The notes under the pieces are model-generated. The model did no database searches. It was not told where the DNA came from and worked only from the letters and a program-made list of their open reading frames with translations. A stretch of DNA of 64,000 bases. Origin: Balneola sp. (GTDB lineage Bacteria > Bacteroidota > Rhodothermia > Balneolales > Balneolaceae). Within the stretch, counting starts at the first letter, position 1. Each line of letters opens with the position of its first letter. Location of the stretch: the NCBI GenBank assembly GCA_002694685.1, contig NZMW01000001.1:372001-436000 (forward strand), in the 5' to 3' direction. The translations under genes were made by a program, and so were the position numbers. Shown here in pieces: positions 1 through 9,127 of the stretch.

Positions 1-52
1 CAAAGCAGGCGCACTTATTCAGGCGCTTAGCGTAGCTTTAGATATTCAATGA
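1..52 (+). CDS. trpE: Anthranilate synthase component I, C-terminal end only (partial)
   Basis: Only the last 16 codons are in the window, read from base 2: they encode KAGALIQALSVALDIQ and a TGA at 50-52. The Lys-Ala-x-Ala-(5)-Ala pattern fits the C-terminal helix of TrpE/PabB-type chorismate-binding enzymes, and the position directly before trpS-trpG-trpD supports trpE. The stop overlaps the trpS start as ATGA. TrpE would combine chorismate with ammonia supplied by TrpG to make anthranilate. The identification rests on a short tail plus operon context; the rest of the gene lies upstream of the window. Confidence 0.65.
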   Translation, partial: KAGALIQALSVALDIQ

Positions 53-1041
53 GCGATACTAAAACAATTTTATCCGGAATTCAGCCTTCAGGCAAACTTC
101 ATATTGGAAATTATTTCGGAGCCATCCGCCAGCATATTCAAATGCAGGAGAAGGGAGAGGCTTTCTATTTTATAGCCAATTATCATTCACTTACGTCGCT
201 GAATGATGGAAAACAACTTAAACAGAATACCCTTGATGTTACGCTGGATTATCTGGCTTTGGGTCTGGATCCTGAAAAAGCGACGTTTTTTGCTCAGTCT
301 GATGTTCCGCAGGTTACCGAGCTAGCCTGGATACTTGGAACTTTAGCTCCAGTTTCTATGATGGAAAAAGGCGTTTCGTATAAAGACAAGATCGCAGCTG
401 GTCTCAACCCTAACATTGGCTTGTTCACGTATCCAATTCTTCAGGCGGCAGATATCCTGATATACCACTCAGATGTTGTGCCGGTGGGAGAAGATCAAAA
501 ACAGAATATTGAGATTACACGTGATTTGGCTGGTAAGTTTAACCATACTTTTGATGGGGAATACCTCAAGCTTCCGGAAGAGCACATAGTGAAGTCGGTT
601 GCCATAGTACCGGGTACCGATGGACGTAAAATGAGTAAGAGCTACAAAAATACCATTAATATTTTTGCGGAAGGAAAGGCCTTAAAGAAACGTGTGATGT
701 CTATTGATACTGACTCTACGCCACTTGAAGATCCCAAAGATCCCGAAACAGATAACGTATTTGCTCTGATCAAGCTTTTTGCTGACAAGGAAACACAGCA
801 AGAGATTGCTAAGAAGTATAAAGCGGGTGGTTATGGCTACGGTCACGCTAAACAAGAACTCTTGGGGATGATTGAAGAATATTTTGGTGAAGCCAGAGAA
901 CGCAGAAAAGAATTAGCCAAAGATTTAGATTACGTGCACGATGTTCTCCGGGAAGGTGGTAAGAAAGCTCGTGAAAGAGCTGAAACTGTCATGCAACCGA
1001 TTAGAGAAGTAACCGGTATTGTGAGGCATTTTAACTTATGA
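49..1041 (+). CDS. trpS: Tryptophanyl-tRNA synthetase
   Basis: Charges tRNA-Trp with tryptophan in the cytoplasm. The 330-residue length is normal for bacterial TrpRS. The class I signatures are visible: the HIGN motif at residues 18-21 within a GKLHIGNYFGA segment, and KMSKS at 194-198. The ATG overlaps the trpE stop (ATGA) and its own stop overlaps the trpG start (ATGA at 1038-1041), so translation is probably coupled on both sides. A tRNA synthetase gene sitting between trpE and trpG inside the biosynthetic operon is uncommon; it ties charging of Trp to its synthesis. No other start is needed, as the first Met precedes a canonical N-terminus. Confidence 0.97.
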   Translation: MSDTKTILSGIQPSGKLHIGNYFGAIRQHIQMQEKGEAFYFIANYHSLTSLNDGKQLKQNTLDVTLDYLALGLDPEKATFFAQSDVPQVTELAWILGTLAPVSMMEKGVSYKDKIAAGLNPNIGLFTYPILQAADILIYHSDVVPVGEDQKQNIEITRDLAGKFNHTFDGEYLKLPEEHIVKSVAIVPGTDGRKMSKSYKNTINIFAEGKALKKRVMSIDTDSTPLEDPKDPETDNVFALIKLFADKETQQEIAKKYKAGGYGYGHAKQELLGMIEEYFGEARERRKELAKDLDYVHDVLREGGKKARERAETVMQPIREVTGIVRHFNL

Positions 1042-1601
1042 TTTTAATAATTGATAACTACGACTCATTTACCTACAACCTGGTCCATCTGGTAGCTGCA
1101 GAAACCGATGATTATAAAGTTATCCGAAACGATGCTATGACTTTGGAAGAAGTTAAAGAGCTAAAGCCGTCGAAGATCTTAATTTCACCCGGACCGGGGC
1201 GACCTCATGAAGCGGGAATCACTGAAGAGATCATAAGAGAACTAGGTAAAGGGACTCCAATTTTAGGCGTTTGTCTGGGGCATCAGGCCATTGGGGAAGT
1301 CTTTGGAGCTAAAGTAGTTCATGCCCCTAAGCTCATGCACGGCAAAGTCTCAAAAGTTTCACATGATGGGAAATTTATATTTGATGGGGCCGAAAAAGAT
1401 TTTATAGCAACCCGCTACCATTCCCTGATTCTAGACCCCGATACTATTCCAGATGTTCTCGAAATTACCGCTCATTCTGATGATGGAGTAATTCAAGGTG
1501 TCAGGCATAAGGAATTCCCCATTCAGGGCATCCAATTTCACCCCGAAAGCATTTTAACCACCGAAGGACCTAAACTCATTTCAAACTGGTTACGACAATA
1601 A
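1038..1601 (+). CDS. trpG: Anthranilate synthase component II, glutamine amidotransferase
   Basis: Hydrolyses glutamine and passes ammonia to TrpE; it may also serve PabB, as the TrpG/PabA families are not cleanly separable by eye. It is a class I glutamine amidotransferase of 187 residues. The nucleophile Cys79 lies in GVCLGHQAIGE, and the His168/Glu170 pair lies in QFHPES; the oxyanion segment SPGPGRPHEAG is at about 50-60. It is translationally linked to trpS (ATGA) and to trpD (TAATG at 1599-1603). Confidence 0.96.
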   Translation: MILIIDNYDSFTYNLVHLVAAETDDYKVIRNDAMTLEEVKELKPSKILISPGPGRPHEAGITEEIIRELGKGTPILGVCLGHQAIGEVFGAKVVHAPKLMHGKVSKVSHDGKFIFDGAEKDFIATRYHSLILDPDTIPDVLEITAHSDDGVIQGVRHKEFPIQGIQFHPESILTTEGPKLISNWLRQ

Positions 1602-2641
1602 TGGATTTCAAAAGCATATTAAATAAACTTTCTTTCTCTGAAGACCTAAGCCAAATCGAGGCCGAAACAGCTCTGAACCTTATCATGACAGGTGAAGTTT
1701 CTGAGGAGCAAATTGCTGCTTTTCTTACAGCTATGCGGCTTAAAGGTGAAACGGTGGAAGAACTCACTGCTTTCGTAAAAGTAATGCGTTCTAAAGCTGT
1801 TAAAGTTGATGTAGATATCAAAGGAGCAATTGACTTAGTAGGAACGGGAGGAGATCAGTCAGGTACATTCAATATATCTACAGCATCGTCCTTTATTACG
1901 GCTGCAGCTGGAGTTGCAGTTATCAAGCATGGAAACCGCAGTGCATCCAGTAAATGTGGAAGTGCAGATGTTTTGGAGCATTTAGGAGCTTCTATAGAGC
2001 TTGGAAAAGAGGGCGTAGAGCAGGTATTTAGTGAAGTTGGGATGGCTTTTATGTTTGCCCCAATGTTTCATCCTGCAATGAAGTATGTAATGCCTACCCG
2101 CCGTGAGCTTGGGTTCAGAACGTTCTTTAATATTTTAGGGCCAATGGTAAATCCGGCGGGAGTCCAACGCTATGTTATTGGAGCCTTCAACAAAGAAGTA
2201 GCGGAAAAAATGGTGCATATCCTGGCTAATCTGGATACCGATTTTGCCTATACCTTTAACGCTCATGATGGACTCGATGAAGTCAGCCTGACTTCCCAAT
2301 CTGAAATTTTTGAACTTAAAGACAAGGTTGTTTCAACTTCGATATTGTTTGATCCTGAATCAATTGGCTTTAAAAAAGTAGAAATGGATGCTTTGATGGG
2401 CGGTGGGAAAGAAGAAAATGCCGAAATTTTGACCAACATTATGTCTAATAAAGCAACAGAGGCCCAACAAGGCATTGCGTTACTGAATGCTTCTTTTGCA
2501 ATTCAAGCTTCAGGAAAAGTAAAGAAACTGGAAGAGGCTAAAGAATTAGCCATAGACGCCCTTGAATCCGGTAAAGCTCGCAAGATGCTAAATGATTTTG
2601 TAGATGCTACTAATGACGCGATGGGGACGTTTAAGTATTAA
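1601..2641 (+). CDS. trpD: Anthranilate phosphoribosyltransferase
   Basis: Transfers phosphoribosyl from PRPP to anthranilate, the second step of the Trp pathway. The 346-residue length is usual. The PRPP/anthranilate site motifs GTGGDQSGTFNISTAS (around residue 82) and KHGNRSASSKCGSADVLE (around 107) are intact, followed by the RRELGFRTFFNILGPMVNP segment. It starts on the last base of the trpG stop and ends with the same TAATG arrangement into trpC. Confidence 0.97.
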   Translation: MDFKSILNKLSFSEDLSQIEAETALNLIMTGEVSEEQIAAFLTAMRLKGETVEELTAFVKVMRSKAVKVDVDIKGAIDLVGTGGDQSGTFNISTASSFITAAAGVAVIKHGNRSASSKCGSADVLEHLGASIELGKEGVEQVFSEVGMAFMFAPMFHPAMKYVMPTRRELGFRTFFNILGPMVNPAGVQRYVIGAFNKEVAEKMVHILANLDTDFAYTFNAHDGLDEVSLTSQSEIFELKDKVVSTSILFDPESIGFKKVEMDALMGGGKEENAEILTNIMSNKATEAQQGIALLNASFAIQASGKVKKLEEAKELAIDALESGKARKMLNDFVDATNDAMGTFKY

Positions 2642-3459
2642 TGAGTACCATTTTAGACAAAATAGTAGAGCAAACAGCTGAAGACCTTGCCAAAAGTAAG
2701 GGAAAGGTATCGTTTAACGATTTTAACTCTTTTGCTGGTTTTGAGAAAGAACCAATATCTTTCAAAAAAGCTCTTTCTGGTAACGAATCAGTTTCCATAA
2801 TTTCAGAAGTAAAGAAAGCCTCTCCATCAAAAGGAATTATTCGGCCGGATTTTGACCCGGTTGATATCGCTTTGAGATACGAGGAAGGAGGTGCTTCAGC
2901 AATCTCTGTTCTAACCGATCAGCCTTTCTTTAAAGGAGACTTAAAATATTTAGAAGCAATTTCTGAACGGGTCAAATTGCCACTCCTCCGAAAAGATTTC
3001 ATTATCGACCCTTATCAGATGAAAGAGGCAAAAGCTTATGGAGCTGATGCTGCCTTAATAATTGTTGCAATCACTGAAGGGAGTCAGCTTGAAGAACTGC
3101 TTCATGCAGCCAGAGAATTTGGGTTAGATGCATTAGTAGAATGTTATGATCAGGATGACTTTGACCGAATAGATTTTGAGTTGATTGACATCCTTGGTGT
3201 AAACAATCGAGATTTAAAGACTTTTGAAGTGGATGTCCATCGTGGAATATCCATTTTAAAGCAAGCGCCTGAGGGAACCACATTGGTTTCAGAAAGCGGA
3301 CTGTCATCGGGTGATGATCTTGCCTTATTGAAGAAGGAAGGTATTCATTCGGCATTAATCGGAGAGTATTTCATGAAACAAAAAGATCCCGGACAAGGCG
3401 TAAAAGACCTAATTGAGCAAACTGAAGAAGCATTTTCATTACTGTTGAACAATGAGTAA
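2641..3459 (+). CDS. trpC: Indole-3-glycerol-phosphate synthase
   Basis: Closes the indole ring from CdRP. It is a TIM-barrel enzyme of 272 residues. Catalytic landmarks are visible: SEVKKASPSKG near residue 55 (beta-1 Glu/Lys), LLRKDFIIDPYQ near 116, the GVNNRDL segment near 195 and VSESGL near 220. It is a separate gene, not fused to trpF as in enteric bacteria. The start overlaps trpD by one base, and the end overlaps trpF by 8 bases. Confidence 0.97.
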   Translation: MSTILDKIVEQTAEDLAKSKGKVSFNDFNSFAGFEKEPISFKKALSGNESVSIISEVKKASPSKGIIRPDFDPVDIALRYEEGGASAISVLTDQPFFKGDLKYLEAISERVKLPLLRKDFIIDPYQMKEAKAYGADAALIIVAITEGSQLEELLHAAREFGLDALVECYDQDDFDRIDFELIDILGVNNRDLKTFEVDVHRGISILKQAPEGTTLVSESGLSSGDDLALLKKEGIHSALIGEYFMKQKDPGQGVKDLIEQTEEAFSLLLNNE

Positions 3460-4105
3460 TAATACCGAACGCACCAAAATTAAGATTTGTGGCATCACCA
3501 ACCTGGAAGACGCACGCTTTGCAGCGGGTGCTTTAGTAGACTACCTCGGGTTTATCTTTTATGAAAAGAGCCCACGTTACATTGAACCCGGAGAGGCAGG
3601 AGCTATCATCAACTGGATAGAAGGTCCTGAAAAGGTTGGCGTATTTGTAAATCAGCCCCTCGATGACGTGAATCGTATAGCTAAAGAAACCGGCCTTGAT
3701 TTCGTACAGCTTCACGGAGATGAATCAGTTGAGTATTGTGAACTTGTGGATAAACCGATCATCAAAGTCATTCATATTGAAGAAGAAACGGTTCCTTATT
3801 TGTTGGAACATCAGATTGATAAGTATTCTAAAGTAGCTGAGTTCCTTCTTTTCGATACAAAGATCGAGGGTCTTTGGGGCGGAACAGGGAAATCATTCGA
3901 CTGGAATATGCTTAATGAAGCAAGTATTGATATTCCTTTCTTCTTGTCAGGAGGATTGAATGCAGAAAATATCAAAGAAGCCACTGAAACTGTTCAGCCT
4001 TATGCCATTGATGTTTCAAGCAGTTTAGAGCAAAAACCCGGTCTTAAAGATTTTGAAAAGGTAGAAATCTTTATGGATCAAATGAAGACTATAGAGACTA
4101 ATTAA
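3452..4105 (+). CDS. trpF: Phosphoribosylanthranilate isomerase
   Basis: Isomerises PRA to CdRP by an Amadori rearrangement. It is a 217-residue TIM barrel. The family's N-terminal KICGITNLEDA segment carries the catalytic Cys, FVQLHGDES carries the general-acid region, and LSGGLNAEN and IDVSSSLE form the phosphate site. The chosen start lies inside trpC (8-base overlap), which suggests coupled translation. 15 bases separate it from trpB. Confidence 0.96.
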   Translation: MSNNTERTKIKICGITNLEDARFAAGALVDYLGFIFYEKSPRYIEPGEAGAIINWIEGPEKVGVFVNQPLDDVNRIAKETGLDFVQLHGDESVEYCELVDKPIIKVIHIEEETVPYLLEHQIDKYSKVAEFLLFDTKIEGLWGGTGKSFDWNMLNEASIDIPFFLSGGLNAENIKEATETVQPYAIDVSSSLEQKPGLKDFEKVEIFMDQMKTIETN

Positions 4106-4120
4106 CTGAGTACCGATATC

Positions 4121-5326
4121 ATGACTACAGAAACAAAAGCTAAAAAATACACTTTCCCTGATGCCAGAGGCTATTATGGAAATTATGGTGGAAAGTTCGT
4201 CCCTGAAATTCTCATCCCAGCCATACAGGAACTGGAAAAGGAGTTCAAAAAGGCTAAAGATGATCCTGAATTTCAGAATGAATTCAAGTTACTGCTGGAT
4301 GAATATGTGGGAAGGCCAACTAAGCTGACTTATGCTAACCGATTAACAGAGCATTACGGAAAAGCCAAAATCTATCTCAAGCGGGAGGATTTATGCCACA
4401 CCGGAGCTCATAAGATCAATAATGCAATTGGACAAGTTTTACTGGCTCGCCGAATGGGTAAGAAGCGCATCATTGCTGAGACTGGAGCTGGACAGCATGG
4501 AGTAGCAACGGCGACAGCCTGCGCTAAGTTTGGCCTTGAATGCATCGTATACATGGGCGAGGAAGATATGGTTCGCCAGAAATTGAATGTTGACCGAATG
4601 ACGCTTCTCGGAGCTGAAGTCCGTGGAGTAAGCAGTGGCTCAAAAACTCTAAAAGACGCCACAAATGAAGCTATTCGTGACTGGGTAACGAATGTTGATT
4701 CCACCTTTTATATCATTGGCTCAGTAGTAGGTCCTCATCCTTATCCAATGATGGTTCGTTATTTCCATGAAGTAATAGGCCGGGAAACCAAGAATCAAAT
4801 TCATGAATACGAAGGAAGGAATCCTGATTATCTAATTGCTTGTGTAGGTGGAGGATCGAATGCTATCGGGTTTTTCTATCCTTTTATTGATGATGAGGAA
4901 GTAAACATCATTGGTGTTGAAGCAGCTGGTTTTGGCGTTGAGTCTGGAAAAACAGCAGCTACTATGAGTAAAGGAACGCCCGGAATTTTACACGGTTCGC
5001 TAAGTTACCTTCTTCAAAGTAATGAAGGGCAGATCGAACTCGCTCATTCAATCAGTGCAGGACTTGATTACCCAGGTGTGGGTCCCGAGCATGCTCATTT
5101 GAAAGACTTGGGCAGGGTAGAATATAATGCCGTTACTGATACGGAAGCTATGGAAGGAGTAAAGCTCTTATCAAAGCTGGAAGGTATTATTCCGGCACTT
5201 GAAACTGCGCATGCTTTCGCCTGGTTAGAAAAACTCATGCCCGAAACATCAAAAGACGAAATTGTTATTCTGAATTGCTCAGGTCGTGGTGACAAAGACA
5301 TGGGTACTATTTCTGAGAATTTATGA
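4121..5326 (+). CDS. trpB: Tryptophan synthase beta chain
   Basis: PLP enzyme that joins indole, channelled from TrpA, with serine. 401 residues is the usual TrpB1 length. The PLP lysine is in [13 protein letters not shown] (about residue 100), the glutamate-bearing AETGAGQHG segment follows, and the phosphate-binding glycine loop [10 protein letters not shown] is at about 245. The C-terminal [11 protein letters not shown] is also typical. The stop overlaps the trpA start as ATGA, as expected for an alpha2beta2 pair made together. Confidence 0.98.
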   Translation: MTTETKAKKYTFPDARGYYGNYGGKFVPEILIPAIQELEKEFKKAKDDPEFQNEFKLLLDEYVGRPTKLTYANRLTEHYGKAKIYLKREDLCHTGAHKINNAIGQVLLARRMGKKRIIAETGAGQHGVATATACAKFGLECIVYMGEEDMVRQKLNVDRMTLLGAEVRGVSSGSKTLKDATNEAIRDWVTNVDSTFYIIGSVVGPHPYPMMVRYFHEVIGRETKNQIHEYEGRNPDYLIACVGGGSNAIGFFYPFIDDEEVNIIGVEAAGFGVESGKTAATMSKGTPGILHGSLSYLLQSNEGQIELAHSISAGLDYPGVGPEHAHLKDLGRVEYNAVTDTEAMEGVKLLSKLEGIIPALETAHAFAWLEKLMPETSKDEIVILNCSGRGDKDMGTISENL

Positions 5327-6132
5327 TCGATACTATGAATAGAATTCAAAATGTATTTGAAGAAAATGGAAAAGAATCAAAACTCATGAGTTTATTCCTT
5401 ACAGCAGGCTTTCCAGATCTGGATGCTACTGTGGACCTAATTTTGGGCTTTGAAAAAAACGGAGCTGATATCATCGAGTTGGGGATGCCCTTCAGTGACC
5501 CGCTTGCAGACGGTCCAACCATCCAATATTCAAGTGATATTGCCATTAAAAATGGTATCACTATGGATAAGATTTTTGATATGGTAAAGGAAGTCCGAAA
5601 GCAATCCGAAATCCCAATTATCCTTATGGGATATATGAACCCGGTATTGCGATATGGAGTCGAGAAGTTCTGCAAGAAAGCCGAAGAAGCTGGTGTAGAC
5701 GGACTTATCATACCCGACATTCCAATTGAAGAAGGAGGGATTATTGAGCAGCAAGCCAAAGATTCCAAGCTATCTTTAATTTATTTGGTAGCTCCAAATA
5801 CCATTGATGAACGCATGAAGCAGGCTGATGAAAAGTCAGAAGGATTTGTATATTGTGTTTCAGTTACGGGCGTAACCGGAGCTCGGGATGGAGGCGAAGT
5901 TTCTAAATCTGTAAATCGGTTTATACAGCGGGTTAAATCAAATATCACAAAGAATCCGGTTATGGTAGGCTTTGGAATTAAGTCATATGAAGATGCAACC
6001 GATATCGCATCAAATGCCGATGGATTTATTGTTGGAAGTGCCTTAATTGATACCATCAAACAACATTACCCGAATAAAGGCTGGCAATCTGAGTTGTTTT
6101 CCTTTGTTCATTCATTGAAATTCGGAAATTAA
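5323..6132 (+). CDS. trpA: Tryptophan synthase alpha chain
   Basis: Cleaves indole-3-glycerol phosphate to indole and G3P and passes indole to TrpB. It is a 269-residue TIM barrel. The catalytic Glu lies in [16 protein letters not shown] (about residue 50) and the catalytic Asp in [11 protein letters not shown] (about 130); the phosphate loops [13 protein letters not shown] and VGFGIKS are present. ATG at 5323 overlaps trpB by 4 bases; a second ATG at 5335 would also be possible. It is the last trp gene; 9 bases follow before the DUF4837 gene, so transcription may continue. Confidence 0.97.
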   Translation: MIDTMNRIQNVFEENGKESKLMSLFLTAGFPDLDATVDLILGFEKNGADIIELGMPFSDPLADGPTIQYSSDIAIKNGITMDKIFDMVKEVRKQSEIPIILMGYMNPVLRYGVEKFCKKAEEAGVDGLIIPDIPIEEGGIIEQQAKDSKLSLIYLVAPNTIDERMKQADEKSEGFVYCVSVTGVTGARDGGEVSKSVNRFIQRVKSNITKNPVMVGFGIKSYEDATDIASNADGFIVGSALIDTIKQHYPNKGWQSELFSFVHSLKFGN

Positions 6133-6141
6133 TAGTTCAAT

Positions 6142-7245
6142 ATGCGATTATCGATAGGTTCATTTTTAATAATTTTCACAGCCTTACTATTTGTGTCTTG
6201 TGATGGGGATTATCGTCCATTAGCAGACGGCAACACCCGTGAAGTTGTTGTAGTAATGGATTCAACACAGTGGGAAAGCCAAACTGCTTCTGCAATTCGA
6301 GATGTTTTCGGAAAGTGGGTTTTAACCGTACCGAACGGAGAGCCTTTTTACGACCTCAGGTTTACGCAAATTAGATCTGAAGCCCATTTAGAAAGACTCA
6401 GAAATCAAAAGAACTTAATTTTTGCTGCTCCTATTAATGAAGAGTCTAACGTAGGAAGACAAATACGCGGGTTCCTTGATGAGCCGGTTGAAGAGCGGGT
6501 TAAATCCGGAGAAAGTTTCTCATTTCAAGTTGAAGATCAATGGTACCGAGATCAGTACGTATTGATTTTGAGTTCAACTTCTGATTCTGCTTTAGCACAA
6601 AAAATCAGAAATACAGAAAATTCCTTGCTCACTAATATGCTTCAAAAAGAATTAGAAAGGTGGGAATATTTCGTTTACGAGAAAAAAGAACAGTCCTATC
6701 TATCTGACTCGTTATGGGCAAACAGGGGTTTCAAAGTTCGATTCCAGCATGACTATATCAAGAATATTGACACACTAAACTTTATTAGTTATCGCCGGTT
6801 TTTACCTCAAAACGATCGATGGATGTGGATCTGGTACCAAGACGATGTAAGAGATATTTCCTTTCTCGACGATGATTGGATCATTGCTACACGCGACTCA
6901 CTTTCTAAACAGTTTATTAAAGGAGCTCGTGATTCCATGTACGTTCAGACTTATGAGAATGAAGATGTAGGTCGTCCTGTTGTTACTGAATCTTTCCAAA
7001 AAGGACGATTAATTGCTTACGAAACCCGCGGTACATGGCACATGATTAATGGTTTAATGGGTGGCCCGTTCGTTAATTTCACCTATTATGATCCAGATAC
7101 AAATAGATTGTTTATGGTCGATTACAATCAGTTTGCTCCAGGTGTGCGGAAGAAATTGCCTTTTGTACGGCAATTCAGAGCTATGGGAAGAACATTCGAG
7201 TCTGATTCTACCTGGACTTCCAAAACAAAATCTCCGGCTTCTTAA
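6142..7245 (+). CDS. DUF4837-family lipoprotein
   Basis: A 367-residue exported protein. The first 20 residues form a signal peptide ending in a lipobox-like LLFVSC, so Cys20 is probably lipidated. The following DGDYRPLADGNTREVVVVMD start and the overall pattern match the DUF4837 family, known mostly from Bacteroidota and relatives, with no established function. It sits between the trp and bio genes with gaps of only 9 and 3 bases, so it is probably co-transcribed with both. No catalytic motif was seen. Confidence 0.75.
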   Translation: MRLSIGSFLIIFTALLFVSCDGDYRPLADGNTREVVVVMDSTQWESQTASAIRDVFGKWVLTVPNGEPFYDLRFTQIRSEAHLERLRNQKNLIFAAPINEESNVGRQIRGFLDEPVEERVKSGESFSFQVEDQWYRDQYVLILSSTSDSALAQKIRNTENSLLTNMLQKELERWEYFVYEKKEQSYLSDSLWANRGFKVRFQHDYIKNIDTLNFISYRRFLPQNDRWMWIWYQDDVRDISFLDDDWIIATRDSLSKQFIKGARDSMYVQTYENEDVGRPVVTESFQKGRLIAYETRGTWHMINGLMGGPFVNFTYYDPDTNRLFMVDYNQFAPGVRKKLPFVRQFRAMGRTFESDSTWTSKTKSPAS

Positions 7246-7248
7246 CAT

Positions 7249-8424
7249 TTGAGTGAAAGAACTAACAAACTGAATTTTATTAGCGAAGCTCTGAATCAAC
7301 GTAGAACTGAGCTTCAGTTTCGGGATCTTGAAACCATACGTCCGGAACTTGAAGGCGCCAGAGTATCAAAATCGGGTCAGACTAAGTTAAATTTTTGCTC
7401 CAATGATTATCTCGGATTGGCTAGTCATCCGGAGGTCATAAAAAGAAGCAGAGAATTTACTGCCAAGTTTGGAGCCGGGGCTACGGCTTCCAGACTAGTA
7501 AGCGGGAATTATTCTATTCATGAAGAACTGGAAAAGAAGCTGGCAGAGACTTTCGAAGTCGAAGCGGCGCTGCTTTTTAATACAGGTTTCCAGGCAAATG
7601 CTACGGTATTAGCTACACTGGCCGACCGCAATTCTTTAGTAATAGCAGATAAGAAAGTTCATAATAGTTTACTGCAGGGAGCAATTCTAAGCAGAGCTGA
7701 TCTTCAAAGGTTTAATCATAATGACTATGACCATTTAGAGGACTTGCTAAAGAAAGGGCAGGATAAATCATATAATAGAATTTGGGTGGTTTCTGAAACG
7801 GTTTTTAGTATGGACGGAGACCGAAGCGATTTAGAGCAACTTATATCCTTAACTGAACAATATAATGCGCTTCTGTTTTCCGACGATGCTCATGCGCTTG
7901 GTGTATATGGTGAAAAAGGACTGGGATTTAACTTTCGGAAAAGTGGAATCCATATTTCTTTGGGTACTTTCGGGAAGGCTTTTGGTTCATTTGGCGCTTT
8001 TGTAGCCTGTTCAAAAGAAATGAAGGATTATCTGATCAATTTCTGTCCCGGTTTTATTTATACCACAGCCTTGCCGCCAGCAGTAATTGGAGCCCTTGAT
8101 GCTAGTTTAGAACTCATTCTAACTATGGATAATGAGAGAGCTGAAATACATCGCAATATTGAGCTGTTTAAGAATAGTATTAACGAAATAGGGTTTGAAA
8201 CAGGTGACACAAATTCGCAAATTATACCCGTCATAATTGGCGATGAAAAAGAAACACTGGCTTTATCTAAAGAATTAGAAAAACAGGGCTTTTTAGCCAC
8301 AGCAATACGACCACCAACCGTTGAAGTCGGTGCATCCCGGATTCGAATAACAATAACGGCCAAACATCAACAGAAAGACATAAACCAACTGCTAAGTGCC
8401 TTCAGAAACTGGAAATCGGCTTGA
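7249..8424 (+). CDS. bioF: 8-amino-7-oxononanoate synthase
   Basis: PLP-dependent alpha-oxoamine synthase that condenses pimeloyl-ACP or -CoA with alanine in biotin synthesis. It has 391 residues. Recognisable segments are FCSNDYLGLASHPEV near residue 50, GAGATASRLVSG near 76, SDDAHALGVYG near 210, and the PLP lysine in LGTFGKAFGSFG near 243. The start is TTG, three bases after the previous stop, and no ATG is available nearby. The 3' end overlaps the next gene by 29 bases. Confidence 0.94.
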   Translation: MSERTNKLNFISEALNQRRTELQFRDLETIRPELEGARVSKSGQTKLNFCSNDYLGLASHPEVIKRSREFTAKFGAGATASRLVSGNYSIHEELEKKLAETFEVEAALLFNTGFQANATVLATLADRNSLVIADKKVHNSLLQGAILSRADLQRFNHNDYDHLEDLLKKGQDKSYNRIWVVSETVFSMDGDRSDLEQLISLTEQYNALLFSDDAHALGVYGEKGLGFNFRKSGIHISLGTFGKAFGSFGAFVACSKEMKDYLINFCPGFIYTTALPPAVIGALDASLELILTMDNERAEIHRNIELFKNSINEIGFETGDTNSQIIPVIIGDEKETLALSKELEKQGFLATAIRPPTVEVGASRIRITITAKHQQKDINQLLSAFRNWKSA

Positions 8425-9127
8425 AACAGAAATAATTGCTTACCATGGCTGGGGATTTAATGCCTCATTTTGGAAGAATTGGGAAGATGTTTTACCCGAT
8501 AGCGTTGCATTCAAAACAGCTGATAGAGGCTATTATCTAGAAGAGAAGTTACCCCGATTCTCTAATGATGCTACACAGAAGGTGCTCTTCCTGCACTCAT
8601 TTGGATTGCATTGGTGCCCAAAAGAAAGCATCCAAGAAGCAAATTGCATCATTATTTTTAACGGTTTTAAAGAATTTCATACAGGCATAGGTGTTGATAC
8701 AAAAAAATCTAAAATGGTGCTAAAAAGGATGATTTCTGAGTTAGAACTACATCCTGATAAAGTGCTTAAAAAGTTTGCAGAAAATGCATTCTATCCAGAG
8801 AAGCCAAAGCAATTTCCTGATGGAAGGTATGATAAAGAATTGATGCTCAGTGATTTAAAAAAATTGGACACAAGTGCCTTTGACCTTAATCATCTAGAAA
8901 ATGGTAAACCTATCATAAGTCTGGACGGTGGGAATGATCACATTTTGTTTCAGAATAGAGGAAAAGGTTTTACCGAATTCACGGAAGGCAATGCGGTTTA
9001 TCATTTTATAAAAGAAGCAGGTCATTGCTTGCCCGCTACACATTCTCAAGATTGCTGGTCGTTTATCAATGCAATGATTCCTATTTTTCAGCACAATGGA
9101 AATTATAGAAAGAAAAGACATCAGTAG
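8396..9127 (+). CDS. Alpha/beta-hydrolase, candidate pimeloyl-ACP methyl ester esterase (BioH/BioG role)
   Basis: A 243-residue protein placed between bioF and bioC, where many genomes carry the esterase that removes the methyl group added by BioC. Visible features fit an alpha/beta-hydrolase: an early YHGWGF segment (oxyanion loop), a nucleophile-elbow-like HSFGLHW near residue 68-74 (Ser69), an Asp-containing LDGGNDH near 183, and a late His in EAGHCLP near 212. The elbow is not the usual GxSxG, and the sequence does not look like classical BioH or BioG, so it may be a divergent or separate family. The start is GTG at 8396, 29 bases inside bioF; the end overlaps bioC by 32 bases. Function is inferred from context. 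Confidence 0.6.
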   Translation: MPSETGNRLETEIIAYHGWGFNASFWKNWEDVLPDSVAFKTADRGYYLEEKLPRFSNDATQKVLFLHSFGLHWCPKESIQEANCIIIFNGFKEFHTGIGVDTKKSKMVLKRMISELELHPDKVLKKFAENAFYPEKPKQFPDGRYDKELMLSDLKKLDTSAFDLNHLENGKPIISLDGGNDHILFQNRGKGFTEFTEGNAVYHFIKEAGHCLPATHSQDCWSFINAMIPIFQHNGNYRKKRHQ

